NCBI GenBank assembly: GCA_043812755.1
Contig: JBDRLV010000038.1
Span: 1 to 6,949 of the forward strand
DNA: 6,949 nucleotides
Direction: 5' to 3'
Source of the DNA: JBDRLV01 sp043812755
GTDB taxonomy: Bacteria > Patescibacteriota > Patescibacteriia > UBA9934 > GWF2-40-263
Each line of letters begins with the position of its first letter. The stretch's first letter is position 1. Positions 1 to 6,949 of the stretch are shown here, in pieces. The position numbers and the translations under genes were made by a program. The notes beneath the pieces were generated by a model. That model saw only the letters and a program-made list of their open reading frames with translations, searched no databases and was not told where the DNA came from.

Positions 1-420
1 ATCAACATATACTGATACAGGACCATTTGGAGTTACCACAACTCTGATTGGTGCAACTGTTGAAATCACATCATTAAATTCTGGACTAATCTTTTCAAAA
101 TTAACCTCTGCCATTCCACCACTTAACTCAGCCGTTCCAAATAAGGTAATCATTACCTCAGGTGAAGTCATAGATTTAGTTTGAACCTCTTCTCCTTGAT
201 AAGAGGTAATCTTTGTATTGTATGTTTTTTCAGTTACAAATGTTCCATCCTCTTCAATGACCCATGCTTTTGCAAGTCCCTCAAGTCGAGAAACCCCAAG
301 GATGCTATTCCCATGCATATATATATTCCCGTACATATCAAGCGTTGTCATATTTGACTGATTTATACCTGATGCAATATTAACAGTACCAGGTATTGCA
401 GGAGCTGGTTCATTAATTAA
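1..420 (-). other. C-terminal beta-rich tail, truncated by the window edge
   Basis: Residues 2177-2316. A Pro/Ala-rich hinge (NEPAPAIPGTV) is followed by MTTLDMYGNIYMHGN, LEGLAKAWVIEEDGTFVTEK, YQGEEVQTKS and then VMITLFGTAELSGGMAEVNF, ISPEFNDVISTVAPIRVVVT and PNGPVSVYVD at the edge. The G-TAEL-x-GG-AEV-F, then F-x-x-VIS, then PI-V-VTP pattern is one I associate with the extreme C-terminus of such proteins, so the stop codon is probably within a hundred or so codons beyond base 1. There is no sign of an S74 endosialidase chaperone domain in the visible part. Confidence 0.55.
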
Positions 421-3400
421 TGGATTAAAATATGTAAGATTTATGAAAGTTATTATCTTATTTGTCTGGCCAGCAGCACCAGTAAATGGCTCAAGAGCAA
501 ATCCAATAATAGGGCCAGCTGAAGTTGCCTTCATTGCAAAGCCTGGCTTTGTATTTGATGAAGTTAAAGGATCCCCAACTTGAATGTCGCCGTTTTCACG
601 CGACACCTTTGTAGGCACACGACCTGCAAGGGCAATAGGGAAGCTTCCTTTTTTGAAATCTCCTGCAAGGAATCCAGGGCGAGTTGAAACTATACCTGCA
701 AGAGTGGCTTGATAACTGGTTGATGACTTTTTAACATGCTCACTTGCACTTGCAAATACAACCACATCCCCTGCTTCAAGGGCATCATTTGATGGGAACA
801 TTTCAGCAAAGTCATAGCTTCCTGTTGACCAACCAGCAGCATTAGTGCGCATATAATCAAGAGTTGGCGCACCTGTTGAATCATAATAAATATATTTATC
901 AGTTTGTGGCACTCCCTTATCTGCTGGATAAATATTTCCGCCCACAATCATGTCACCTGAAACCTTCATTACACCATCGTTGGTAATATAGGCCACCTCA
1001 GTATCAGAAGTATTTTTAATTGAAAGTCTGTAATTAGTTGAATCAACTACTGAATTTGAAACACTCATAGCAACCTCTTGTGCATCCGTTCCACTCCAGC
1101 CTGAACCACGAAATGAGAGTGAGTGGGAATCTTTGCCTTGGGTTGTTACGTCAGCAGTACCGGTTGAGGTAAACGCAAAGTCTGCGTTAAATGTTGGGAT
1201 TGAGCCATCGTTTGCTATCACCCCGCCTGCATGCCAACCCGGAGCAACAAACACCATTACTATTCCTTGACCTGGACCTACAAAATCACCAATTGCGTGA
1301 CCAATGATCACGCCTGGCAAATCAGACTTCATACCAACTCCAGCAACTGACGAAACAGTAATTGAATCCCCTGCTGAAATCGCTCCATTCTCATCAGAAA
1401 CTTTCATCTCAACACGCCCAGCAAGAGCAACAGGCATTGGACGATCTGCTTCATCAATATTAAAACCAATTGAGTTAAAGTCACCGACATCCCCAGCGCG
1501 CGAAATTACTCCAATAAACTCACTTTCATTACTTTGATCAGCTTTTACTAACTGACGGATAACGTCTCCGGTTGTTGTTGTCACCTCAACTGTACCAAGC
1601 GCCACCAAATCACCATCCACTACATCTACTGCTGTTGGATATTGCTCATTGTAGTCGGCAGTAGCAGACCCAACACAATCCATTAAAACCTCATCGTCAA
1701 GGTCTGATTGCGATCCATGGCAAACAGCATACGTTGAGTCAGTAGGGTCTAAATCGAGTTCGATAAATGTTTCAAAATCTGCTAGCCCGGTTGTATCATC
1801 ATCTGGAGTACCTGAAAAAGTTACAAAATCGTTTGTCTGAACGCCGTTTGTTTTTGTTATTACAAATGTGTCGTCACCTGCTACATCACCAATATCGTTT
1901 GCCCCTATTCCAAAGGAGGTTCCGTCTGTAGCAAAAACTATATATGGGTCAGATTGATCATCAGCTTCAGCGGCTTCGATATGTAAAGTAGCATCGGTTG
2001 TTGCTTGATAAAGCTCAATATCTGAACCAGGAGAAGCTGTACCAATTCCAACTCTACCAATGTTGTCAATAATAAATGGTGAAGTATCATCGGAGGTATC
2101 ATCATCAACCCTACAGGATGTTCCAGTGCCTAAATTCTCAATCAAAAAGGTCGAATCTGTACCTGCTGCATTATAAACATGCACTTGAGCTGTTGGATCA
2201 TTTGTACCAAATCCTGTACCGCCAGTATCTCCTTCAATAACGAAAATGTTATCAATTGTAACAGCGCCAGATTGAACCTCGAAATCATTCCCTGCAGTTA
2301 CTCCTAACTTTATCGTCACACTATCGCTTGCACCATTACCCAATGTCGAAGTTGAATTGGTACTGAATGTGCCATTGACAATTGTTGTTGTAAAATAAGC
2401 AGTACCATTAACTTCAAAATCATCATCTACATAAAGATCCTCACCATTGAGTGTTATATAAGTAGGAGTTCCGTTTCCAATCGTTACTGACCCGAGTATG
2501 TCAACAGTATCACCAACTGCATCTCCTAAAGCTACATTACCATCCACCTCAAGTGCATCCTGAACATAAAGGTCACCATCACCAGTTGCAGTTCCAATTG
2601 TTCCTGCAGCACCTATGCGTGCGTTTCCACCAGCAACCCACAAGCCAGTATTTGCTGTTGTTGCACCAGAAGCTGTGAAATACCCAGCCACATTAGTTCC
2701 AGATGTAACATTTGTATTTATGACAGATGAATATACACCATACGCTGTATGAGCTGTGTTTGAATTAGCACCCGATCGTTCAATATTTAAGACAGATGAT
2801 GAGTCACTGGCTGTACCGGCTTGAGAGGTATTTGTTAATTTCATTGTGTTTCCTGAGCTTGTTTTTGTAGATGAAATATCAATAGCATTACCAGTTGTAT
2901 TTGCAGTATCATTAATATCAAATATTGAAGTGTCTGTATCAAGGGTAAGGGTAAAATCAAGCGTGGCTGTTGGATCAAATGTTATTTCTCCAGTACTGTC
3001 AAAAGTTGCAATAGCTACACCTGCGTCTTCAATTGTAAAATCTCCTGTAGAATCCATGTTAATGCTAAAAGCATTTGCACCAAGACTAATCTCTGTAGCT
3101 AAATCAACTGCCAAGGCGTCCTTAAATTCAGAAAAATCCAAACTATCTGCTGTTACGCCAACTGTCACTGTATCTGTTACGCCTGCAGTAGTTGTTATCC
3201 CTGTTCCCGCTGCAATTGTAATTGTATTGCCAGATGAAATTGTTTGAGGAGTTCCAGATGTTCCAGCAAGAGTAAGTAAATCAGACGCCCCACCACTCAA
3301 CAACACAGTTCCTGTAGCATTTGGAAAGGTGATTGTTTTATCCGAAACAGTAGGGTCGGTAATGGCAAAAATTGTTAAAATGTCATTGCTTGTTGCGCCT

Positions 3401-6400
3401 TCAAAATTTAAAGCACTAGTACCAAGCAACGCTCCGTTTACTGTTACATCATCTGTCACTGCATCCCCTAATAACAGACTCCCATCAACCTCTAACTCAT
3501 TGGTCACATACAAATCTCCTGGCCCACTTGCTGTTCCACCTGTGCCTGTACCAACATTTGTTGTTCCATCAGCATCAACAGTAAATACATTCCCATATTC
3601 AGAGCTACTCCCAATATAGATATAATCTGTTGTTGATGTTCCACTATGAAGTGCGAAAACAGATGCTCCTGTGGCGCTCATTGCGTCATAGGCCTTAAAG
3701 TAAGCAGCAGAACCGCTGACTGAGAGAGAGTTTGCATCAATAAATATACCAGAAGTTGATGTTTGAGAAGTTGTTGCTCTTATCGCTTGATGATCATCAT
3801 CAGTTTGTACAATATCAAGAGCAATCTGATCGCCTCCATTTGTAATGTCTAATTTTGCATCACCTGATGCTGCTCCGATTATCACTCTGTCACCTGCCCC
3901 ATCAATCGAAAGAGTATTTGCATCAAAGTTGATTCCATCTAATCCTCCTGAAAGTGTAACGGCTAAATCATTTGCTATAGTCATTGTGCCGGCATTGACT
4001 GTAATCGTGTCGCCTGAAGCATCTCCAAGAATAACACTCCCATCAACCTCTAACTCATTAGTCACATACAAATCTCCTGGCCCGGTTGCTGTTCCACCAG
4101 TGCCAGTTCCAATATTCGTTGTTCCATCATTATCAACACTGAAATGAGTAGTATCATTAGCGACAATAGAAGACATCGCCTTAATAAGCAAGTCGCCTGT
4201 ATTTGTTCCATCAGAATCCAAGACCAATGTTGCACCTGTGGTAATACTATCATCTGTTAAAAAGTATCCTGCGCCACCTGTTGTTGCGCCAAGAGTAGTT
4301 ACAGAAAGCCCATAAGTTCCAGTAAGAGTATTAGCAACAATCGTGGTCGCGTTGGAAGTCCCTGTGTAGGTTTGAGAAAAAGTTCCAGTTCCAGAATTCA
4401 TTGTAAGAAATTTGTTTGCAGCGACCGTAACATCACCATTCAATCCAACCGCGCCTGTACCTGTGGCAAATGTACCGATTCCGCTTTGCGCAAAATTGGC
4501 ATAAACAGTTACATCATCTTCTGCTGGATCGCTTCCTAAAATCGTATCTCCATTCACTGTCAAATCTTCAACTGTCAAATCATCATCTATAACCACATCA
4601 TCAAATCTTGAAATCCCAGAAGCAGCCCAAAGAGCGTAATTATTAGTAATAACTGCTGAACCACCGGCTGTTGGAGCATTATCAATATAAAGAGTTGCAG
4701 CATTGGTTACGGTTTGGGCAGAACCAGCTGTGATTGTTGGCCCTGTAAATTGATTAAAGCGCGCGTTTGCTACTGCGCCTGTAATTGTTTGAGTAAATGT
4801 ATCTGAAAGGAATATAATCTCTTCGCTATTTGAACTTTCATCTACATGGTCAATGTCAAGCGCTGCGTCAGGTGAAATATCTCCGATACCAACTGACCCA
4901 TCATCGTCAACAACAAATGCAGTGGTATCAGTTAATGTCCCATCGTCATTTACTCGCAGTGCAAGCCCTGTCCCTGCTGTTGTTATATTGAGCGCAGTGC
5001 CTGAATTTGATGCATAATTTTGAGTAATATCAACAACATCAGCAGTAGAAGTTAAAGTACCAGTTGTTTGGGTTGCATTGTCAGAAAAAGATGCAACTGC
5101 TCCACTCACTGTAAGTGTGCTTGCAAATAAATTGTTTGTTATTGGACTTCTTGAAACATTAACTAAATTCCCAGAAATAGCTGGGGTTGTAACAGCAGTG
5201 CTGTATGTTGGAGAAAAGTTAATACTTGCAAGATTTGCAGTTACTGTAGTATCTGTTGCTGCTGTTGGGTTTACTGATATGCCAAATAGCGTACCTGAGT
5301 CAAACGTATTTGATGTTGATGTAATGTCAATCCCTTTTCCTGTTGTAAGAGCATCAAGAGAAATCCCTAAACCAGTTCCAGTAGTTAAACTATCTGCCAC
5401 AACAGAAACCACTGACCCAGTCATTGCTCCTGTATTTGTAAATAAAGCATCTGTTCCAGTTGTATCAGATGACTCTACTTCAAAATTCGCATCAGGAGTT
5501 GTGTCGCCTATTCCAACCTGGCCTGCTGAATCAATTCGCATTCTTTCTGTCATTGCTGCTCCATTTGGGCCTCTGGTTTCAAAAAACAAACCCGCGTCCT
5601 CAGAACCACTGGTTACGTCTTCCCAGATTACCCCAACCGAACCCGCATCTTCATCAGCCCCTGCACTGTCCTCAAGCAAAAACTTAATACGACTTCCAAA
5701 TCCATTTCCAGGAACGCCTGTTAATTGTTGGCGGTAGATTGAAACAGGAGATTCTTCTAATGTGTTTCCTACATCATCGCGTTGAATTACATGAAGTGGC
5801 ATGTCATTTGTGAGTATCTCAACCTTGGCTGTAGGAGTTGCAACTCCTATACCAACTTTCCCATCACTATCAATAATAAATGGCGTCGAATCTGTCAGGG
5901 TCCCATCATCATTTGCTCGGAAAACATTACCTGTCCCTGCTGTTGTAACATTAAGTGCAGTGCCTGAATTTGACGCATAGTTTTGAGTAATATCAACAAC
6001 ATCAGCAGTTGAAGTTAAAGTACCTGTTGTTTGGGTTGCAGAATCAGAAAAAGTTGCAACTGCTCCACTCACTGTAAGCGTGCTTGCAAATAAATTGTTT
6101 GTTGTTACGCTTCTTGAAGCATCCAGCACATTCCCACTGATAGAAGGCGTAACAACTGCTGTACTGTATACTGGGGAAAGTTCAGCATCTACTAACTCAC
6201 CGCTGATATTACCAACAGCAACTGTTGAACCTGAATATATATTTAGGGCGCTACCAGAAGTTAGATTAGCAGAAGACGCATCAACTGTTAAAACATTACC
6301 TGTTGTAAGCGACTGATTTACTACACGGACAAATGTCCCTGTTGTATTTGCAGTACTTGTAATCATCACTGGAGCATTAACATTTGTGTGGACTGAATCA

Positions 6401-6948
6401 GTCAAGTAAAAATATGACCCTTCAGTATCTAAATCAATATCAACATCACCAGTCCCTGCTGGGTTAATATGAATATTTTGATTTGTTCCGCTAAGAATAT
6501 CTAAATCCCCTCCTGCAGGACCAGTAATTGAAGCAGCGCCGTCTGCATCAACGAATGTTATATCGCCCACTGTACTAACTTGCAAAGAATCTGTCGCGTT
6601 TCCTACTTCAAATTGAGCAGTCGGTGTCATTCCAATACCAACTTGATTTTCATCGCTTTCAAGAACAAGTGTTGTTGAGTCTATAATGAAGTCATCCCCT
6701 GCCCCAGCGTCTGTAAAAGTAAAATTAAATCCGTCTGTTGTTGAAACAAAGTTAATATCTGAATTTGAGTCTGTAATTGTTGTATCTGAAAGTGTTAATG
6801 ATGCTCCAGCAATAAAAGCTGCATCTGTGTAAACATTTCCTTCAATACCAGCCATGCCTGCTACAAACAGATCATCTCCACCCAAAGTAAAACCTGCGTT
6901 TTCCATTGTTTCTGATCTTGATGTTGAGCCTCCTACTATTAAATCACC
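1..6948 (-). CDS. Giant beta-strand-repeat surface fibre/adhesin-like protein, partial at both ends
   Basis: One minus-strand frame is open from base 6948 to base 1 (2,316 codons), with no stop and neither a true start nor a terminator, so the gene extends beyond both edges. The protein is rich in Thr, Asp, Gly, Ser, Ala and Val. I find only three cysteines (residues 1612, 1743, 1758) and about seven tryptophans. I see no signal peptide, membrane segment or LPxTG motif, but both termini are missing. Residues 1-1640 form a repetitive beta-rich stalk with VGIG motifs at 103, 365, 478, 686 and 1633. Residues 1741-1909 and 2039-2176 are two related modules with D-x-x-E and LAGRV motifs, and 2177-2316 is a beta-rich tail. 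This order is typical of tail-fibre-like or adhesin-like proteins, which act outside the cell. Binding partner and function are unknown. Internal ATG codons are frequent but none looks like a gene start, because the same repeat style continues on both sides. The coding call is very secure; the functional class is moderate. Confidence 0.95.
421..834 (-). other. C-terminal module 2: DFAEMF / LAGRVPTKV domain, Peptidase_G2-like
   Basis: Residues 2039-2176. In order: GWSTGSYDFAEMFPS (Asp2046, Glu2049), LEAGDVVVFA, HVKKSS, ATLAGIVSTRPGFLAGD, FPIALAGRVPTKVSRENGDI (GRV at 2109-2111), GDPLTSSN, PGFAMKATSAGPIIGFALEP and IITFINLTYFNP. This is the better-conserved of the two modules and has the canonical-looking D-[FY]-A-E and GRVP. 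In phage phi29 gp12, as I recall it, an Asp and a Glu in a D-x-x-E arrangement drive release of the C-terminal chaperone. Whether this bacterial relative cleaves itself cannot be told from sequence. It could equally be a non-cleaving assembly or attachment domain. Confidence 0.65.
835..1233 (-). other. Linker between the two C-terminal modules
   Basis: Residues 1906-2038. It begins HAGGVIANDG, continues with FAFTSTGTADVTTQG and FRGSGWSGTDAQEV, then SVSNSVVDSTNYRLSIKNTS and a repeat-like VMKVSGDMIVGGNIYPAD. It ends with an aromatic KYIYYDS segment that leads into module 2. The SGDMIVGGNIYP part looks like a degenerate stalk strand, so the linker probably extends the fibre between two globular modules. 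No specific function can be assigned. Confidence 0.55.
1234..1722 (-). other. C-terminal module 1: DYNE / LAGRVEMKV domain with a Cys pair
   Basis: Residues 1743-1905. In order: Cys1743 and Cys1758 bracketing an acidic loop, ADYNEQYPT (Asp1765, Glu1768), VVDGDLVALG, RQLVKAD, EFIGVISRAG, MPVALAGRVEMKVSDENGAI (GRV at 1844-1846), GDSITVSS, GVGMKSDLPGVIIGHAIGDF and GQGIVMVFVAPGW. The order matches module 2 step by step. The D-x-x-E motif followed by a GD strand and a G-I/V-x-S strand resembles the Peptidase_G2 (intramolecular chaperone autoproteolysis) family of phage appendage proteins. Here the usual DYAE/DFAE is DYNE and the usual GRVP is GRVE, so this copy may be structural only. The domain recognition is by pattern, and catalysis is unproven. 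Confidence 0.65.
2041..2052 (-). other. Last VGIG motif, end of the repetitive stalk
   Basis: Residues 1633-1636, in the context DNIGRVGIGTASPGSDIEL. It is the fifth clear VGIG motif; the others are at 6631-6642, 5845-5856, 5506-5517 and 4882-4893. Each follows a D-x-x-G turn and precedes a T/S-P-x-A/S segment and a short amphipathic strand. The gap from the fourth motif is 947 residues, against 113-262 between the earlier ones, so the stalk is built differently in its second half. Confidence 0.8.
2488..2616 (-). repeat. DLYV..ALEVDG repeat, diverged third copy
   Basis: Residues 1445-1487. The unit reads IGAAGTIGTATGDGDLYVQDALEVDGNVALGDAVGDTVDILGS when joined in order. It keeps the GDLYV strand, the LEVDG strand and the LGDA turn of the two closer copies, but differs in between. 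A further weak echo (NGEDLYVDDDFEVNG) follows directly, suggesting repeated small-scale duplication of this strand pair along the shaft. Confidence 0.75.
3289..3363 (-). other. ITFPNATGTV linker motif
   Basis: Residues 1196-1220: ITDPTVSDKTITFPNATGTV, then LLSGG. The D-x-TITFP-x-ATGTV pattern is a well-known connector in fibre-like proteins. It is followed by a strand-rich TISSGNTITIAAGTGITTT stretch. It marks a change from the DLYV..ELEVDG repeats to a different stalk segment (residues about 1221-1440) with FTIEDAGVAIATFDSTGEI-type strands. No enzymatic role is implied. Confidence 0.6.
3430..3585 (-). repeat. 52-residue DLYVTNELEVDG repeat, copy 2
   Basis: Residues 1122-1173, from FTVDADGTTNVGTGTGG to VTVNGA, the partner of 3988-4143. 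Differences cluster after the LEVDG strand (LLLGDAVTDDV against VILGDASGDTI). Most DNA differences in the central block are third-position changes, so the protein unit is probably kept by selection. Confidence 0.88.
3988..4143 (-). repeat. 52-residue DLYVTNELEVDG repeat, copy 1
   Basis: Residues 936-987, from FSVDNDGTTNIGTGTGG to ITVNAG. It pairs with 3430-3585 at an exact offset of 558 bp (186 codons), with 40 of 52 residues identical. The 16-residue centre GPGDLYVTNELEVDGS is the same in both. The unit combines a V-D-x-DGTTN strand, a Gly/Thr turn, a DLYV strand and a LEVDG strand, as expected for a beta-solenoid or triple-stranded fibre shaft. Confidence 0.88.
4600..4824 (-). other. TNAATLYI / NNYALWAASG module in the stalk
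   Basis: Residues 709-783. The segment runs EEIIFLSDTFTQTITGAV, ARFNQFTGPTI, TVTNAATLYIDNAPTAGGSA, VITNNYALWAASGISRFDD. The TNAATLYI-x-x-AP-x-AG and N-YALW-x-x-G-x-SRFD patterns are recurrent in large fibre-like proteins and lead here into a DLTV-x-DLTVNGD strand pair. A diverged relative of the same idea (AYGVYSSV, VAGYFTASGAT, TGLWVAGGNARIG) occurs later, just before base 2616. The module is likely a beta-rich spacer or knob. The function is not known. Confidence 0.55.
4870..5220 (-). repeat. 117-residue stalk repeat, copy B
   Basis: Residues 577-693, from NFSPTYSTAV to VGIGDISP, the partner of copy A at 5833-6183. It is preceded by a TTGTGLGISLDALTTGKGI-type segment (residues about 515-535) that resembles the TTGNVLTVDASSANLTSGSAL stretch before copy A, so the repeated block may be longer than 117 residues with a more diverged N-terminal part. 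The VGIG motif is at residues 686-689. The copy is followed by another module (4600-4824) rather than by a second copy of the insert domain, so the duplication did not carry that domain with it, or one copy has been lost. Confidence 0.92.
5518..5802 (-). other. Non-repetitive insert domain between stalk repeat copies
   Basis: Residues 383-477, lying between the VGIG motifs at 365 and 478. Unlike the stalk around it, this stretch has mixed residues: Arg, Gln, Phe, Lys, a Trp (IWEDV) and Met-rich TERMRI. It contains SIYRQQLTG, GFGSRIKFLLEDSAG, SVGVIWEDVTSGSEDAGLFF and MTERMRIDSAG, then runs into VGIG. The pattern of a G-ARI/SRI-F strand, an acidic SAG loop and an ERMRID-x-xG-x-VGIG exit is familiar from fibre-like proteins, where it probably forms a compact beta-sandwich-like bulge. 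No catalytic motif is visible. Domain boundaries are estimates from the composition change. Confidence 0.6.
5833..6183 (-). repeat. 117-residue stalk repeat, copy A
   Basis: Residues 256-372, from ELSPVYSTAV to VGIGVATP. Aligned without gaps to copy B (4870-5220), 321 residues further on, I count 90 identities in 117. Bases 5954-6103 differ from the equivalent stretch of copy B at about 10 of 150 positions. The best-conserved block (residues about 283-333) covers TNNLFASTLTVSGAV, a TQTTGTLTSTADVVDI stretch and TQNYASNSGTALN. The 963-bp offset is an exact multiple of three, so the duplication keeps the frame. Identity falls off toward both edges of the unit, which suggests either an old duplication or a conserved centre. 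Confidence 0.92.
6436..6492 (-). other. GTNQNI / GTGDVDI strand pair in the stalk
   Basis: Residues 153-171 read S-GTNQNIHINPAGTGDVDI. This pattern (GTNQNI, then a short strand, Pro-x-GTG, then V-D-I) is a recurrent unit in large fibre-like bacterial and phage proteins as I know them. It probably forms two short beta strands joined by a Gly/Thr turn. It belongs to the most N-terminal part of the stalk visible here. The recognition is by pattern memory, not by a search. Confidence 0.5.
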
Positions 6949-6949
6949 A

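Noticed and set aside
1..420. S74 endosialidase-type chaperone domain at the C-terminus
   Set aside because: Although such fibres often end in this domain, the visible tail shows a different beta-rich pattern and none of the S74 hallmarks. What lies beyond base 1 cannot be seen.
690..947. Minus-strand 85-codon open frame rich in Gln, Met and Leu
   Set aside because: It is in a different frame from the long gene and overlaps the conserved DFAEMF module, whose reading frame makes better sense.
3788..3799. Perfect 12-bp palindrome TGATGATCATCA that might be an operator
   Set aside because: It lies inside the coding frame over a run of Asp and His codons, far from any gene start. A chance product of GAT/CAT codons is enough to explain it.
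3430..4143. Possible CRISPR-like or direct-repeat array
   Set aside because: The repeats are few, unequal, separated by hundreds of bases and all in the same coding frame. There are no uniform spacers or cas genes.
2846..4147. Three further + strand open frames of about 100-130 codons (2846-3247, 3329-3619, 3845-4147), the last two ending in similar peptides
   Set aside because: They are shadows of the minus-strand gene. The shared peptide (NSLVTYKSPGP) is the antisense of the duplicated GPGDLYVTNELE unit, so it is not independent evidence of a gene family.
5078..5737. A 219-codon open frame on the + strand
   Set aside because: It lies antisense to the continuous minus-strand frame. Its Val/Pro/Ser-rich product is what the complement of Thr/Asp/Gly/Ala codons gives, and the opposite strand shows clear repeat conservation at the protein level.
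1..6948. Possible alternative genetic code (TGA as glycine)
   Set aside because: I found no in-frame TGA. Glycine is encoded throughout by GGN codons, so the standard bacterial code is sufficient.

Overview
The window lies inside one very long protein-coding gene on the minus strand. Read from base 6948 down to base 1, a single frame stays open for 2,316 codons with no stop, no frameshift and no intergenic gap. Neither the true start nor the stop codon is present, so the gene runs off both ends. The conceptual protein is a Thr/Asp/Gly/Ser/Ala/Val-rich, beta-strand-rich surface-fibre or adhesin-like protein, of the kind databases usually call 'tail fiber domain-containing' or 'beta strand repeat-containing'. 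I see no RNA gene, promoter, terminator, mobile element or CRISPR array.

Layout in protein order, which is right to left on the + strand. Residues 1 to about 1640 (bases about 2030-6948) are a repetitive stalk. It is built from short beta-strand units punctuated by VGIG-type motifs (residues 103, 365, 478, 686, 1633), a GTNQNI/GTGDVDI strand pair, an ITFPNATGTV linker and several DLYV..ELEVDG units. Two internal duplications are clear: a 117-residue unit repeated 321 residues apart (963 bp) and a 52-residue unit repeated 186 residues apart (558 bp). A non-repetitive insert (residues 383-477) lies between the two 117-residue copies. Residues about 1740-2176 hold two related C-terminal modules. 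Each has a D-x-x-E motif (DYNE, then DFAE), a GD strand, a GI/GV-I-S strand, an LAGRV..KVS.ENG segment and a closing GHAI/GFAL strand. The last 140 residues form a beta-rich tail that is cut by the window edge.

Organism: the window has no taxonomic marker gene. The architecture (VGIG repeats, DLYV..LEVDG units, paired D-x-x-E/GRVP modules, VVVTP-type C-terminus) is a style I associate with very large surface proteins of candidate-phyla-radiation bacteria (Patescibacteria), though related fibre modules also occur in phages and other bacteria. GC content looks like about 40% in the one line I counted. TGA is not used in frame, so there is no sign of the glycine recoding seen in Gracilibacteria and Absconditabacteria. 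This assignment is inference, not proof.

The likely job is an extracellular fibre: a long stalk with a C-terminal region that may assist folding or trimerisation and might be autoproteolytic. That last point rests on motif resemblance to the Peptidase_G2 (phage appendage) family and is untested.
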